DNA from: Symbiodinium natans
Taxonomy: Eukaryota > Sar > Dinophyceae > Suessiales > Symbiodiniaceae
Direction: 5' to 3'
DNA: 64,000 nucleotides
Assembly: GCA_905221605.1 (NCBI GenBank)
Contig: CAJNDS010002603.1
Location: 250,001-314,000, forward strand
This document shows, piece by piece, positions 1-11,200 of the stretch. Each line of letters opens with the position of its first letter. The stretch's first letter is position 1. The notes under the pieces are model-generated. The model made no database searches, had not been told where the DNA came from, and was given only the letters and a program-made list of their open reading frames with translations. The position numbers and the translations under genes were made by a program.

Positions 1-107
1 TTTTCGGTACTGTCTGGAATGTTCTTTCCCAAATGCTGCGGGATGTGGGCCCCGGGCACGGGGCCGCTGATGCTCGTGATGTGCGCCCTCGGGCGGGCTG
101 AGGACAT
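1..107 (+). CDS. Possible exon of the membrane-protein gene (partial, left edge)
   Basis: Read from base 3, this stretch gives a hydrophobic, cysteine-containing peptide (SGMFFPKCCGMWAPG, then PLMLVMCALG) that could be a loop plus membrane segment. A GC donor could follow the Gly-Arg codons near base 98, matching the intron style elsewhere in the window. The next good exon, at about 365, also starts with a hydrophobic segment, so this may be an upstream exon of the same membrane protein. The frame choice rests only on hydrophobicity; there is no family match and the left end is cut by the window. Confidence 0.3.
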
Positions 108-364
108 TTCTAAAACGTGGGTTTGGGGTTAGATGGACGTCTAAAGGTATAACGAGGATAATTACAGAACGTAGAAATGATAGCAAGATTGAGGTTGAAG
201 AAGTTGATAAACGATAGAAAAGGACGGCCAAGATTCATTCAGCACAGAACGAATGTCGGTATCGTCGTCGTCGTGGAAGTCGTATACTGTCGTCTATCGT
301 GGTATGTTATAGTATCTGGGCATGTAAGCCTCTTAAGGGTACAGATGTACTCGTAGATTCCGAG

Positions 365-2070
365 GCCAGTGCTCGTCATCCTTGACATAGTGCTTCTGAG
401 CTCCGCCGTGGTTTACGTTCTGGTGCCCTTCGCCCAGCGCTATGGGCTTGCATTCAACCAAGTTGCCAGAAGGCAGAAGCAACGAGAGGCCGCAACAAGA
501 CGTCTGTGCTCTGCAGTGGAGGATGATCTCCCAAAGGCGGGCTTGAGATGGCAGGACCTTGTGGAGTCGGGAGCACTTGACATTACTCTTGCGCAGTTGC
601 ACAAAGCAGCAAATGAGCCCAATGCTTTCCTTCGAGCCGCGGTCGCTTCCAGCCCAGAGTTCCTGGCCAAAGCGTTGGATGCCAGGGCAGCTGCTACTAA
701 TCAAGACAGCTGCGCTGTTGAGCTTGCATTGCTTTCTCAAGAGGCCCACTTCACTAATCTTGTGAAGGAGTCGGACGGTTTTCAGGACCTAGAGGCCTTT
801 CTGGACGATATCTACAAGAAGTTGAAGGCAGCACCAACTGCGCAAAGTCACGGAAGACAGAACGAACCTGGAAGCAACAGGAGAAATGTGGAAGAGGCCA
901 GCCCTTCAACCTCGTTCTCCTTCTCAAGGCTGGGTGTCATAAGACATCATAAGACTCAGAAGAGCTGTAAGTAAGAAGCACTCACTTTTCAGGTTGAGGT
1001 TCATGTGCCGCATGGAAGGAAGAGGAGAATCAGAAATGTGGAGGAGGCCAGCCCTTCAACCTCGAATTCCTGCTCAAGGCTGGGTGTTATAAGATGTATA
1101 GCGGATGTCAGAAGGGGGAATTACTTTTCAGGTTAAGTTTCGTATGCATATGCGTATGCCATCGTACGCCAAGAAGAGGAAGCCAAGCAACACCAGCTAC
1201 GACCTGGACCTCGATGCCGCGATGGACTCTCTTGACTTTGGCCTCTTCGGCTCCAGACCACGCTGCTCCGACCTGTTGCACCAAAGCGTACCGGTGATTT
1301 GGATTGGCCTGGTCTACTTGTGGCCGGTCTTGCTTTCTGGTTTTCTTCGCATGTTGTGGTGCGTTCCCATCCCAGAAGATGGCGAGGATGAAGGTTTGAC
1401 CTTCATTTACCGCCTCCTGCCCAGCCCAGAGATTCAGTGTTGGGCAGATCCTCACTTTCCATCTGCGGTAACGGCCTGCGTGGGCCTCCTTGTGTGGTGT
1501 GTCGGCATTCCTGGCACGCTAGCGCTGCGATTGCTTCTTCTTGCTGATAGGCACTCACCCGGCAATTTTCGAAAGTATGGGTTTTTCATTCTGGGCTATG
1601 AGGCCAAGTACTGGTGGTGGGACATCATCGTCAAAAGACTCGATTTGAGCGTCATGATGCTCATCACGTACACCTCCATAGTGCCAAGCCCCGAAGGCAA
1701 ACTGCTGTGCTATCCGGTGCTCTCTGGATTGCAGCTCGGCCTTGCTGCTTGGATAGCACCCTTTACCAATGAGCAGGCTGGTGTGCTTGACGTGCTCGAA
1801 GTGGCTTTGCAGACTTCGCGCTTTCTTCTATTTAGCGCCGTGGTGGCACTGATGGTTCTGTTGCCCAGTCAGGCAGCAACCGTGGGGCTTGCATTCGCAG
1901 TCCTGGTTCTAGTGATGGCGGCTGGTGCCTATTTGGTTGTCCACGTGGCTTCGCAGATCTTCAGAGATGTGTCTTATGCCTCTGGAGTGCGTCACGGGAA
2001 TGCCTTGATGAAGTTCTTAGGCGCGCCAAGTGGCCAAGCGAACGGGCACGAAAATCTTGAGAAGTCTTGA
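365..2070 (+). CDS. Multi-pass membrane protein with TRP/receptor-like C-terminal region
   Basis: Three exons are proposed: about 365-887, 993-1037 and 1132-2070, joined by phase-0 GT-AG introns. Exon 1 opens with a membrane segment (VLVILDIVLLSSAVVYVLV) followed by a charged, probably cytosolic region. Exon 2 is a 15-codon basic piece. Exon 3 carries about six hydrophobic segments (roughly 1,291-1,350, 1,465-1,540, 1,650-1,680, 1,720-1,770, 1,820-1,875 and 1,885-1,950) and the motif GYEAKYWWWDIIVKRLDL. An aromatic-rich WWWE/D motif next to a membrane helix is, from family knowledge, typical of the C-terminal channel-like region of large protist proteins with TRP-like or ephrin-receptor-like ectodomains. 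A stop lies at 2,068-2,070, but a GA donor just before it could lead on to the exon at 2,563-2,948. The ectodomain would lie left of the window. The membrane topology is seen; the channel or receptor role is inferred. Confidence 0.6.
888..1131 (+). repeat. Tandemly duplicated intron bracketing a 45-nt exon
   Basis: Intron 888-992 (105 bp) and intron 1,038-1,131 (94 bp) are copies of each other. Both start GTGGA(A/G)GAGGCCAGCCC, share TCAAGGCTGGGTGT then ATAAGA, and end ACTTTTCAG before GTT. The exon between them (993-1,037) is a by-product of the duplication and encodes a short basic peptide (VEVHVPHGRKRRIRN). Its end (AGAAAT before the donor) repeats the end of exon 1, so the duplicated unit is about 145-150 bp of intron plus flanking exon sequence. 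Confidence 0.75.
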
Positions 2071-2562
2071 CATGATTTCAGACTCTTATTGCACCATTGC
2101 ACGGCTTATGTTGTGCCCTGAGGTTCCGTCAAGGACTCTGTGCTGAACGTTGCTGTGCCGCTGTTCAAGCAAGCCGAGGAGGAGAACCTTCGGCTGACAT
2201 GGTCATTTGACCATGACATGATGACTACAGTGTTGCCATCTCCGCCTCCCCATAATGGATGTTTCTTGGTTTTTGACTAGTTAATCTGTGGGTTTCCTTA
2301 TGCCGTTTCTGGGGGGTTCCTGTAATAAGGGTACGGGGAGAGTTGTCACTGGCTATATTGAACTGAGGTTGGCGGACGTGGATGTTCCTACGGCGCTTTC
2401 GGGCAGAAGTGCTTCGAATGAGCGACCATCATCAGCATGCTGTGCTCCTGAAGGCAAGTTCCTAAAACTCACGTATCTGCTGTGTGTCTTTCTATAGCGC
2501 AAGTCCCTTCAGTTGAGGTTTCCAGCTCAGGGCTTAGGCGCAACTGTTGTTCCCTCACGAAC

Positions 2563-2948
2563 CTCAGGCGAGTGGTGAATTCACGGCATTCTGCCTGACT
2601 GAGTTGAAGCAGACTGGGCTGCCGTTTGAATGCCTTGGTATCCTATGCCGCCTTGCCACGGCAAACCAGCGGCTGCCAAACCAAATTGTCAAAACGCGCA
2701 TTGCGCAAGAATGGTCAATCCAAATGTCCGCGCTTGCAGATGAACCTGGGCCAAAGACATGCGCGCCGCAAGATTTCGAGCGTGCAATGGTGCGCTTGAG
2801 CCAGATGCCGAAAGAGCATGCTGTGCAGCTTGTCCAGAAGGCGGCAAGACTACGGAGTAAGGAACTTGGCCTGAGCAAGGAGGACCTCAAGACAGGCGAC
2901 GAGGCCGAAGGTGCAGGCGATGAGGCAGGGCCTTCGGGTAAAGGGTGA
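2563..2948 (+). CDS. Probable terminal exon, charged cytosolic domain
   Basis: An open stretch beginning after a plausible acceptor (CCTCAG before GCGAGTGG) and ending at TGA 2,946-2,948. The peptide contains GEFTAFCLTELKQTG, a helical middle part and an acidic Gly/Glu/Asp-rich tail (GDEAEGAGDEAGPSGKG). Codons end mostly in C or G, which supports coding. It is either the C-terminal cytosolic tail of the membrane protein upstream, reached through an intron starting near 2,062 and possibly a small exon at about 2,369-2,452, or a separate gene. No family recognised. Confidence 0.4.
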
Positions 2949-5225
2949 CAAAAGCACTCGAATCCTTCATATAGGGCCCGTCAAGAAAGCTCCAAGCACG
3001 ATTTTTGGCTCCTTGATACATCAATTCGTAAGGTGCTGGCTTAGTAGTAGTGAATTGAGCCCTATGTTGGTAGTCGTCCCTATATATACATATATGAAAG
3101 TTGTCGCGCCTCAGCATTCCTCCATTAGAGCCTTATTCTGGCCCTAAACCCTCCAACTTTCGAGCTGGTGCCCCGACAAGTTTCTGCTGTTTTTTAAAGC
3201 ACGGGTTTCTCCTTTTCCCACTTCAGAATGCCGGAAATTTCTTCTGAGTGTCCGAGGTCAGCTAGGCGGGGAGCAAAAACAACCCTAGAAGTGTCGCATG
3301 TCTGAGGCCCTTCGGGAGATCCCTGTGGCAGACCTTGGAGACCCAGTCTGCCCAGGCTGCCCTCCAGGTTGAGAGTTGAGGGTTTAGGATTAGGGGGAGT
3401 TTTTGGTAGTGCTGTCATCAAGTCCGGGGTCTTCAGGTTTAGCAGTTTAGCACAAAGGGTTTATTTAGGGTTTAGTCCGTGGCTTTAAAGGGCACTTCCC
3501 ACCCCTACACCCTCCACTCGTCCAGGGCCCTGAACCCACCGAAGCCTTGCTGAGATACTTCGCAATCCGACGACGTCTCCGTGTACATGTAACCGAAACA
3601 GACGCTGCGGTTCCCGCGACTGGCAGCTTTTGAAGTTGTCCAAAGCTTTTCACCATGTTTTGTCCGATGAGCGACGCATGGAGCACAACGCCATTCCGGC
3701 ACATGTGGTCCATGTGGTCGACGAGTGAGAGCGTCGACAGAAGCAGAGGCGTTCTTGCGCGATGAGTTGTTTCAAGCTTTCGTCAGCCACCACTTTTAAA
3801 AGGTGCTTGAAATTCGGCCTTCTTTTCAGCAGTGTTACACGTTGCATCGGCTTTCGTGTTTTATTACTGTGCGTATCAAATCTTGTCAGTGTGACGTCTA
3901 AACTTTCGTGGAACTTTGTACTTTGATTCAAGCCGGCGTGCGAAGCCACGAGTGTGTTTCCTCAATGTCAGGGCCTGGCCGCCCTCCGTCTTTTGCTGTC
4001 GGGTTTTCTTGTGTCTTGGGTTTCTTTTCGCTGTTGCTTAGGGAGGGTGGCCAGTGTACTTGTACCTTTATATCTGTATATTTCGGGTTTCACTCGACGA
4101 AAACGAGGGTTTTTTCCATGCGCCTGTACAGCGACAATAGCTCGAAGGGCATCGTCACGGTAAAAGGCCTGGACAAAGTCGCAGGGATCGGTAGCCAGAT
4201 TCGTGATCGTGACGGGTGATTACGTCAACGTTACCAGTGCCATAACCTTTACATTCGAAGGAGACCCCCAACAACTCCAATCTTGCGGTTTCATACATTC
4301 CCGCAAGACAGACGTCTCGCAAACTTTGTTCAAAACAGCAGAGGACTTGTCTCGGAGTTGGGGCCGCACCGGAAATCTGCTGTTGTGAAGCCTGCAAGTT
4401 GCAGCGTCGAGTCGGAAGCTGCCCTGCGAACTGGGTCACTTGAGTGTCTCGTGTCGGCCCCCTACCCCCACTCAGGATGTGATGTGATGTGTGTGTGTGT
4501 GTCTTTCTGCAACAGATGCACATTTCGAGTGCCCCTTCGCCCCAGCCCATGGCCAGCTGGTTTTGCTGGCTGGCACAAACCTTGAAGTCTGGAAATGTTT
4601 CTTGTGGGGAAAACAAAACTTCAACAGAGAATCTGTTCACATCCGTCGTGAGTGCAAGACAAGCTTGACTGCGAACTTCTCAAAAAGAATCCGACAGTTT
4701 TGTGCGAAGAATGATCCGGCAACTACTCTTCCCAAAGATGCCGGGCAAGGCCTTTAAACCCGAACATGCACCCCGAAGTCGAACGCTGGCAGTTTCTTTT
4801 TATCTGCCTCGGTCGCCTGCCAACAGCAGACCTTGTACTTGGGGAATCCGGGGAGGGGAGGGCTTTCGAAAGTTCAGGGGAGAAGCTGCCAGACACAGAG
4901 GGACTCAGGGAGCGGGCTCGCTGTTCGGTTTCTGCTCTGCATGTCGAAAGGTTGAGGACGGCATGCGACAAGGAGAATCAGACTTCGGCGCTCTAAGCTC
5001 TTTGCCAGCCGCTTCCGCTTCTGGCTCGACGGCGCCCTCTCTCCCTCCTCTCTTCCTACCGGCTCCGCAGCAGTGAAGGCCTGAAATTAGGACGCTCCGG
5101 AACTCCTGGACCTGTTTCTGCACTTTGCCAAACTCTGTTAGAACCGAGTAATGAAAGTACAGTGTCTTGCAGCCGGACGTGTACACCTCAATGCTCGTGC
5201 CTGTGGGCTGGAAACGGCTGGGAGG
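2949..5225. other. No supported gene; telomere-like motifs and short simple repeats
   Basis: Open frames on both strands are short and lack motifs or plausible splice structure. I see degenerate TTTAGGG-type motifs at about 3,375-3,475 and a GT run at 4,486-4,502. The 3' regulatory region of the upstream gene and the 5' region of the E2 gene must lie here, but no promoter motif can be identified. Confidence 0.5.
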
Positions 5226-8200
5226 ATGGCAGCGCAGTCCATGGTGGCGCGGTCGCTGGCGGTGCGCTGGGAGAGATGTGGAGAGAGAGGTCAGGTTCAG
5301 CACCCCGTCCTCACGTCACGGATGTTACAGGTGGGCCTTCGGCATGCGCCCGACTTGGCCGAAATTGAATTCGAATTCTGTCACCAACTATTTGACCATG
5401 ATTTTACGGTTGTCTTTCTTTGGAAAAGCCACTTAAGTGACATTTTGAGGCCCTCACTCGGCCTCGAACCATCGGTTTTCCAAAGGCAGGCTTTTGAGGG
5501 CAAGATCAGCCTTGACAATCTCCTCTTTCTCAAATCCCTTGCTCTCAGGTTTTCAGAGCTTACCATCCAGCAATGGAGCTGCAGCAGACGCGGCAGCTGA
5601 GGATACATAGCAAAGCAGTTGCAGAGTGGACCTTGGTGGTTCCGCATGTGTCTGAGGACATCCGCGGCACCTCTACTCGCTGTGCAGCAGTTCAAGCTGG
5701 CAGATCGCTCAGCTACCTATAATTGCCTATGGTTACTGAATAGTTCATCATGTTCCAGCTCGGAGGCTGCTGAGCCCTCTGCCCTCTTAGGCAGACATCG
5801 GGGAGGGCATTGCGGAGGTGCAGCTTACGGAGTGGTTCGTAAAGGAGGGTGACCAGGTGAAGGAGATGGACAACGTTTGCAGCGTGGAGTCCGACAAGGC
5901 TGGTCATATCAAATCATATCAACGGGTGGCAGAATGTGGCAGATATGACATGAATTAGTTACTTAGTTCCATTGAGGCTGTGGATAAATTGGCATGTTCT
6001 GCAAGAAAGAACCTCCAGCCGTTGGATGCTATTCAAAGACACTTCATGTGGCCAGGCGTCGGTAGAGCTCACGAGCCCCTACACGGGCAAAGTGCTGAAG
6101 CTCCACCACAAGGTGCCACAAGCAGTTTACCAGACTCGTCCACCCTGCCGCACAGATCAGTTGCACGTTCTGGGGCTTTCTACGTCATTGTCATTTGTTT
6201 TTGTTTACCCCTTTTTCGTCGCAGGCATCCGCGATGCGAAATGCGCTAGCAAATAAGCAGGGGAAGGGTCTCCTCGCACCGGGCAATGCCACAAGAGGGC
6301 TCTTTGGGGCATATGCTCCAGCAGGTCCAAGACACCGTGAAGGTGGGTTCGGTCCTTATCGACGTTGACACGGGCGGCCCTGCGGATGCCCCAGCAGCAG
6401 CCGCCCCAGCAGCCGCCCCAGCAGCCCCGGCCGCCCCCGCCACACCGGCCGCTCCAGCCGGTGCGCAGGCCCTCTGTCATGCATGTTCTTGAATGAAATG
6501 TGGAGAGGGCACAGCGAAAGCATATATGAAGCTAGAATCCAAGATGGTGCCTTTAGTTGTGGTCTGCGATGTTTGCAGGTGCAGCCGTTCAAGCTGGCGG
6601 ACATTGGGGAAGGGATCGCAGAAGTGCAGCTGACCGAATGGTTTGTCAAGGAAGGCGGGTCTTTTTGCGTTTGTGTTCGTTCTTCCTTCACTGAACTGTG
6701 CGCATATGACGCATGTGGAGGTGATGCCGTCAAGGACAGCGCTCGACTGCGCTCGTTTCTCCGTTTTCTTAACTGCCCCGCAGTCCGTTTTATCTTCAGG
6801 AGATGGACAACCTTTGCTCCGTCGAGAGCGACAAGGCCCTCTCAGACGTCAGGGGAGTCGCATGGAATACAAGGGGCAAACGAATCAAACAAACGACTTC
6901 AACAGTGCAGCGCTCTTGTCGACATCTCCCCCATTAGCTGACAGGCTTCTGTGGAGCTCTCGAGCCCTTTCACGGGCAAAGTGGTCAAGATTTACCACAA
7001 GGCACCTTGCAACGACGGGCCGAAGTCGTGTCCTTCGTGTCCTTTGACAACGCCTTACAAGGTGCAAGACACAGTCAAAGTGGGCAGCACATTGGTCGAC
7101 ATCGAAGTTGTGGCTTGGCAAGAGGGCATGGTAGAGCATGGTAGAGCATGCACGTTCAACACTTGAGAATGACGAGATTGGGGACCACAGTTCTTCAGTT
7201 CAAGGCGGGTGCAGCTCCTGCCGCCGCTCCTGCAGCTCCAAGCCCAAGCCCAGCCCCCAGCCCCAGCCCTGCAACTCCGACTCCGGCGCCTTCAGCGCCG
7301 TCAGCGCCTTCAACACCTGCGCCGGCAGCTTCCAAGGTCTGGGCAGGGAGCTGCAAAAGAGGGCCTGGGAGACAGTGGGGAGGGTAGCGATGTGTGAGTG
7401 AAGGCTGGTGCCCCTGCTCCGGGAGTTCTGGCAACGCCGAAGGCTGGGAGGGACACTTGAGAAGATGGGATGCAACTGATGACATAGCAGAGGCTTTCGA
7501 GCTTTGGGGTGAGGCGATCGCTTGTTGAAGGTTTCAGGTAAGCTTCAGGATCATGAAGTCTCGAGAAAGGTCGCCGAGGTCCCCCCCAACCGCACTCGTC
7601 TCCGATGGCCCAGTCGCAGCCAAAGCTTGGATCACCAAATAGCTCTTCCTTCACGCTGTTCACACCTTAATTATAATATCCGTGCGTGAACTTACAATAT
7701 TAAAATTAATGCGCTCACTGCGTTCTCTTCGCTTATATCATTAATAGTACTTGGTGAGCTTGCGAACACGGGCCAGTAATAAAAGACAAGGAATACTATG
7801 AACTAGCCCGTATAACTATAGTGTTCTTTCTCACGGGCGTAATATTAGTATATTTTATAAGGAAGACGCATGAAAATATACTAAATTACTAGCCTGTGCC
7901 CCTTTTTCCCCTATTATCTTCTTTCGCTACGCGTTCATTTCATTCACTTGTATCTGTTGAGATTAGTTGAAAGAAGATAATAGTGTTTAAGGGGCGCATA
8001 AAAAGAGAACACAAAGAGCGCCCGTTCCGTTCGTACGTTCATTACGTTCATTTGTTCGTAAACTCACTTCATTCTCTTATTTAGGGCCGGAAGCCCACCC
8101 TTGGGCCAACATTTTGCGCAGGTGAATCTGCAGTAGGGCCGCTCGGCACTTGACAAGTTGCTCCGCTGGGGCTTGATGATGATTTTGATGGTCCACATCA

Positions 8201-11200
8201 CCAGCTCCACTCGTGGTGTTGCTTTCGACTCCCTGCGCTTTGTGACCAGCCCCCGTGGATCCTCCTTGCCTTGGGATGCCACCAGCTACGTGCCCGATTT
8301 TTCTCTCCAGTCCAGGCCAGAATTGCCACCCCGGGGGCTTCGCGCTACATGATCCTCTCACCGGGTCGATGCTGTCACAAACCGCCTGCCCCTTCGACAA
8401 TCAGAATCTTTGGGCAATGTGAGGCATGAGTGACTGAGTGACTTAATGTATTCCTTGAACCCTCGCACCTACAACGGTGCTCGCCTTGCCGGATCCTGCC
8501 TTGACCAGTTGGCGGAGGTGATCATACAGGTGTAGACAGTGTAGACAGTGTAGACAGCAGAGTTGAGTAAGTGAGTTGAGTAGTAGAGGGTCCCGGAGCT
8601 CTTTCCCGGGTCGAAGTTACCGACGCTCGGCGATGGAAGAGCAGCATCGTTTGCTCTTTGCTCGGAGGTGAAAGCTCAATAGGATGCTGTTGCAACTGTG
8701 TGCAACTGCTTGCGCAAATGCTTGCATACAGTCTGCCCCCAAGGGCAGGCGCAGCCCTGCTGCTTTTGGACTGCTGGTGCTGCTGGTGATTGCCAATAAA
8801 CTCTTCGCTTTTAAGTGCGTTCTGCAATGACAGTTGTGCTTTTGCTATAGGGGAAGCCCTCCTCATGTTGCAGCACTTGCATGACCTCAATTCTTCAATG
8901 CGCAGATGCTCAGGGATGGCACCGAATCATGAAGATGTAAGGGGGCGAAACTTGTATGTGGAAGGTGAGGGGCTTGGCCAAGCAGTTGGGCGTGGACCTC
9001 GCTTCCGTGAAGGGCACAGGCGAGCCTACAAAAGTCTCAGTGCGTCACAATGAAACTGAAGCATGGCTTTGAAGTCCTGTGGCGTCAGGTGCCAACGGGC
9101 GGGTGCTCGAAGAGGACACTGATGTCTATGTTGCAGTGCTTGCCCATGGTCTGGCAGGCTGGTTTCATTTGAAGGTTGATCTAAACCCCTGCTCTTGACT
9201 TCGTACTACAGAGGCGATTTATTCAAAACGCCACTCTTGAAAAAGCCTTCGGAACGTGTTGCGTGCGCAAGAACGCGCAAGGGCGGGTGCAAGAGCGTGC
9301 AAGGGCAATAGTACCGTATCGATCTATGTAATGTAACGCGATCTAAATGAGAACAACGTGGCAAACCTGCGCAAGAAACGCGCAAGGGCTGCTCCAGCCA
9401 TGTGTCGCTACATGGAAGGCATGGGCCAAGTTGCGGGCGTGAGTGAGCTTCATAATGTTTGGGCCCTTCCTCAAATCCTGGCTGAGATTTTGCGCAAAGG
9501 CTGCCAGTCTGGTCACCCCTGCGTACTCTAGTGTTTAGGGTTAAGGTAGGGTTTATGATGTATAGGGTTTAGGGTTCAGGGCTTTGGGGTTTACAAGGTA
9601 TGCAAAAACTGGTGTGCGGCACGGTGTGCGCGCAAAAAGTCAAGAGTGCGCAAGGGCGGGCTCAAGGGGTATTAAATGGAACAAGAATATTAATCAGCCC
9701 CCATTTGGCAGATGTTCCGTGAGCGATGATCTTCCCCATCTTCCTCATCATTCCCTGTAACACACCCGATCATTCCTCCGAACGCCGTCCCTGAATATGT
9801 GGCCAAAGCTGCTTGGCTTCACCGATAACATCCCACAACGAGCGAGCAAAAATGAACCCGGCCTCTCCTACCCACCCTGATCATTACCCCTAACCTTCCA
9901 TAGCCAACCGAAACTGCAGCGACCGCCGTTTGGTTTCACCATGACAACCCAAACCCTATCAAACCAAACGCAGCCCCACGCTTCCGATCATCATTCCAGC
10001 TGTTTTGGGAGGATGATCAGGTGTGTGGGAGGGGGGATGCATCAACTCGTATTGCCCCCTCCTCCTCTCCTTCCCAGACCACAAGACATCAGAGAGGCCA
10101 CTCTCCGGATTAAGAAATCAGAAGCGATTGTTCACGTCTTTTGGTTGCGTCGCTGAAAATGGCTCGGCAAGTTATTTTCGTAGATGGAACAGAGAGTTTG
10201 CAAGAAGGGAGAGTGCAAGGAATCTACCCGTATAGCACGAATCTTCAAACGGCTGTTGGTTCCTGGAGGACCTGCGGGCGGTTGCAAGCGGCAAGCCCGC
10301 AAGTGCTGCAGCCCCTCCAGCCATGTCAAGGCCCACCGAGGAGCGAAGGGGAACATCGGAAGCAGTGTAGTCTCCACGGGTGTTCCACTGGTGCGCGTCA
10401 GGACCAGACGATCCAAATCACGGACAACGTGGGCAAAGGGATGGCCGGGTTCTTCTTTGCTTGTTCTTCTTGTGCTCTCTGCTGCCGTTGCCGTATTGTC
10501 GCTTTGCCGCAAGGTAAAATCTATGCAGGCTTCTCTTTTGGTGCCTTACATGGCGCTAGGGGAGGCCAGGCGACGGGGAATTAGAAGTCGGACCTCTGGG
10601 TCAGTTCTGTGCCTTATTTAGGAGATCGACATGACAGAGATGCTGGCTTTGCAGAAGCAGCTGAAGGCCATTTTGGATGCTGAGCCGTGGGGTTGGATTT
10701 GAGCTTGCATGAACTAGCATGCTTCAGAAGGCTTAGAGCTTCTTGAGCAGGATTATGCGCTGAAGAAGCATGGCACGAAGGCGGCTCACGAAACCAGCGC
10801 AAAATCCTCTTGCATGTCCAAGATCTCATAATCTGAGGTCACGGTCACGTCTTTTATGCTCAAGGCGGGTGCAGCCGTGTGCGCTTCGGGGTCCCCCACG
10901 CCTGGTTTGTTTGGGCTTTTGCAGGCCATCTCCTTGGCCCTGAACGACAACCCGAAGATCAACTCGAAGTTCGGGCGCGCCTTTGAGAATGGATGCACGA
11001 GCACGGACTGGAAACCACATGAAACCACATGAGAACTTCACGAGCGCGCAAGGAACATCAGGGACCTGCTGACACGCGTCCACTTGAAAACATTGTGGAT
11101 GCTTTTGGTAACCTCTCCGCCCCGGGGAGCACCGTCTCATACAAACCAAATTTGATGGCCCGTGTTTCTTCCAACACATGGAATAATGCAGAACACGCGT

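Noticed and set aside
11110-11165. STVSYKPNL as a possible E2 exon before HNIS
   Set aside because: An exon ending [10 protein letters not shown] at 11,772 matches the DBT spacing better; the STVSYKPNL stretch lacks matching splice sites.
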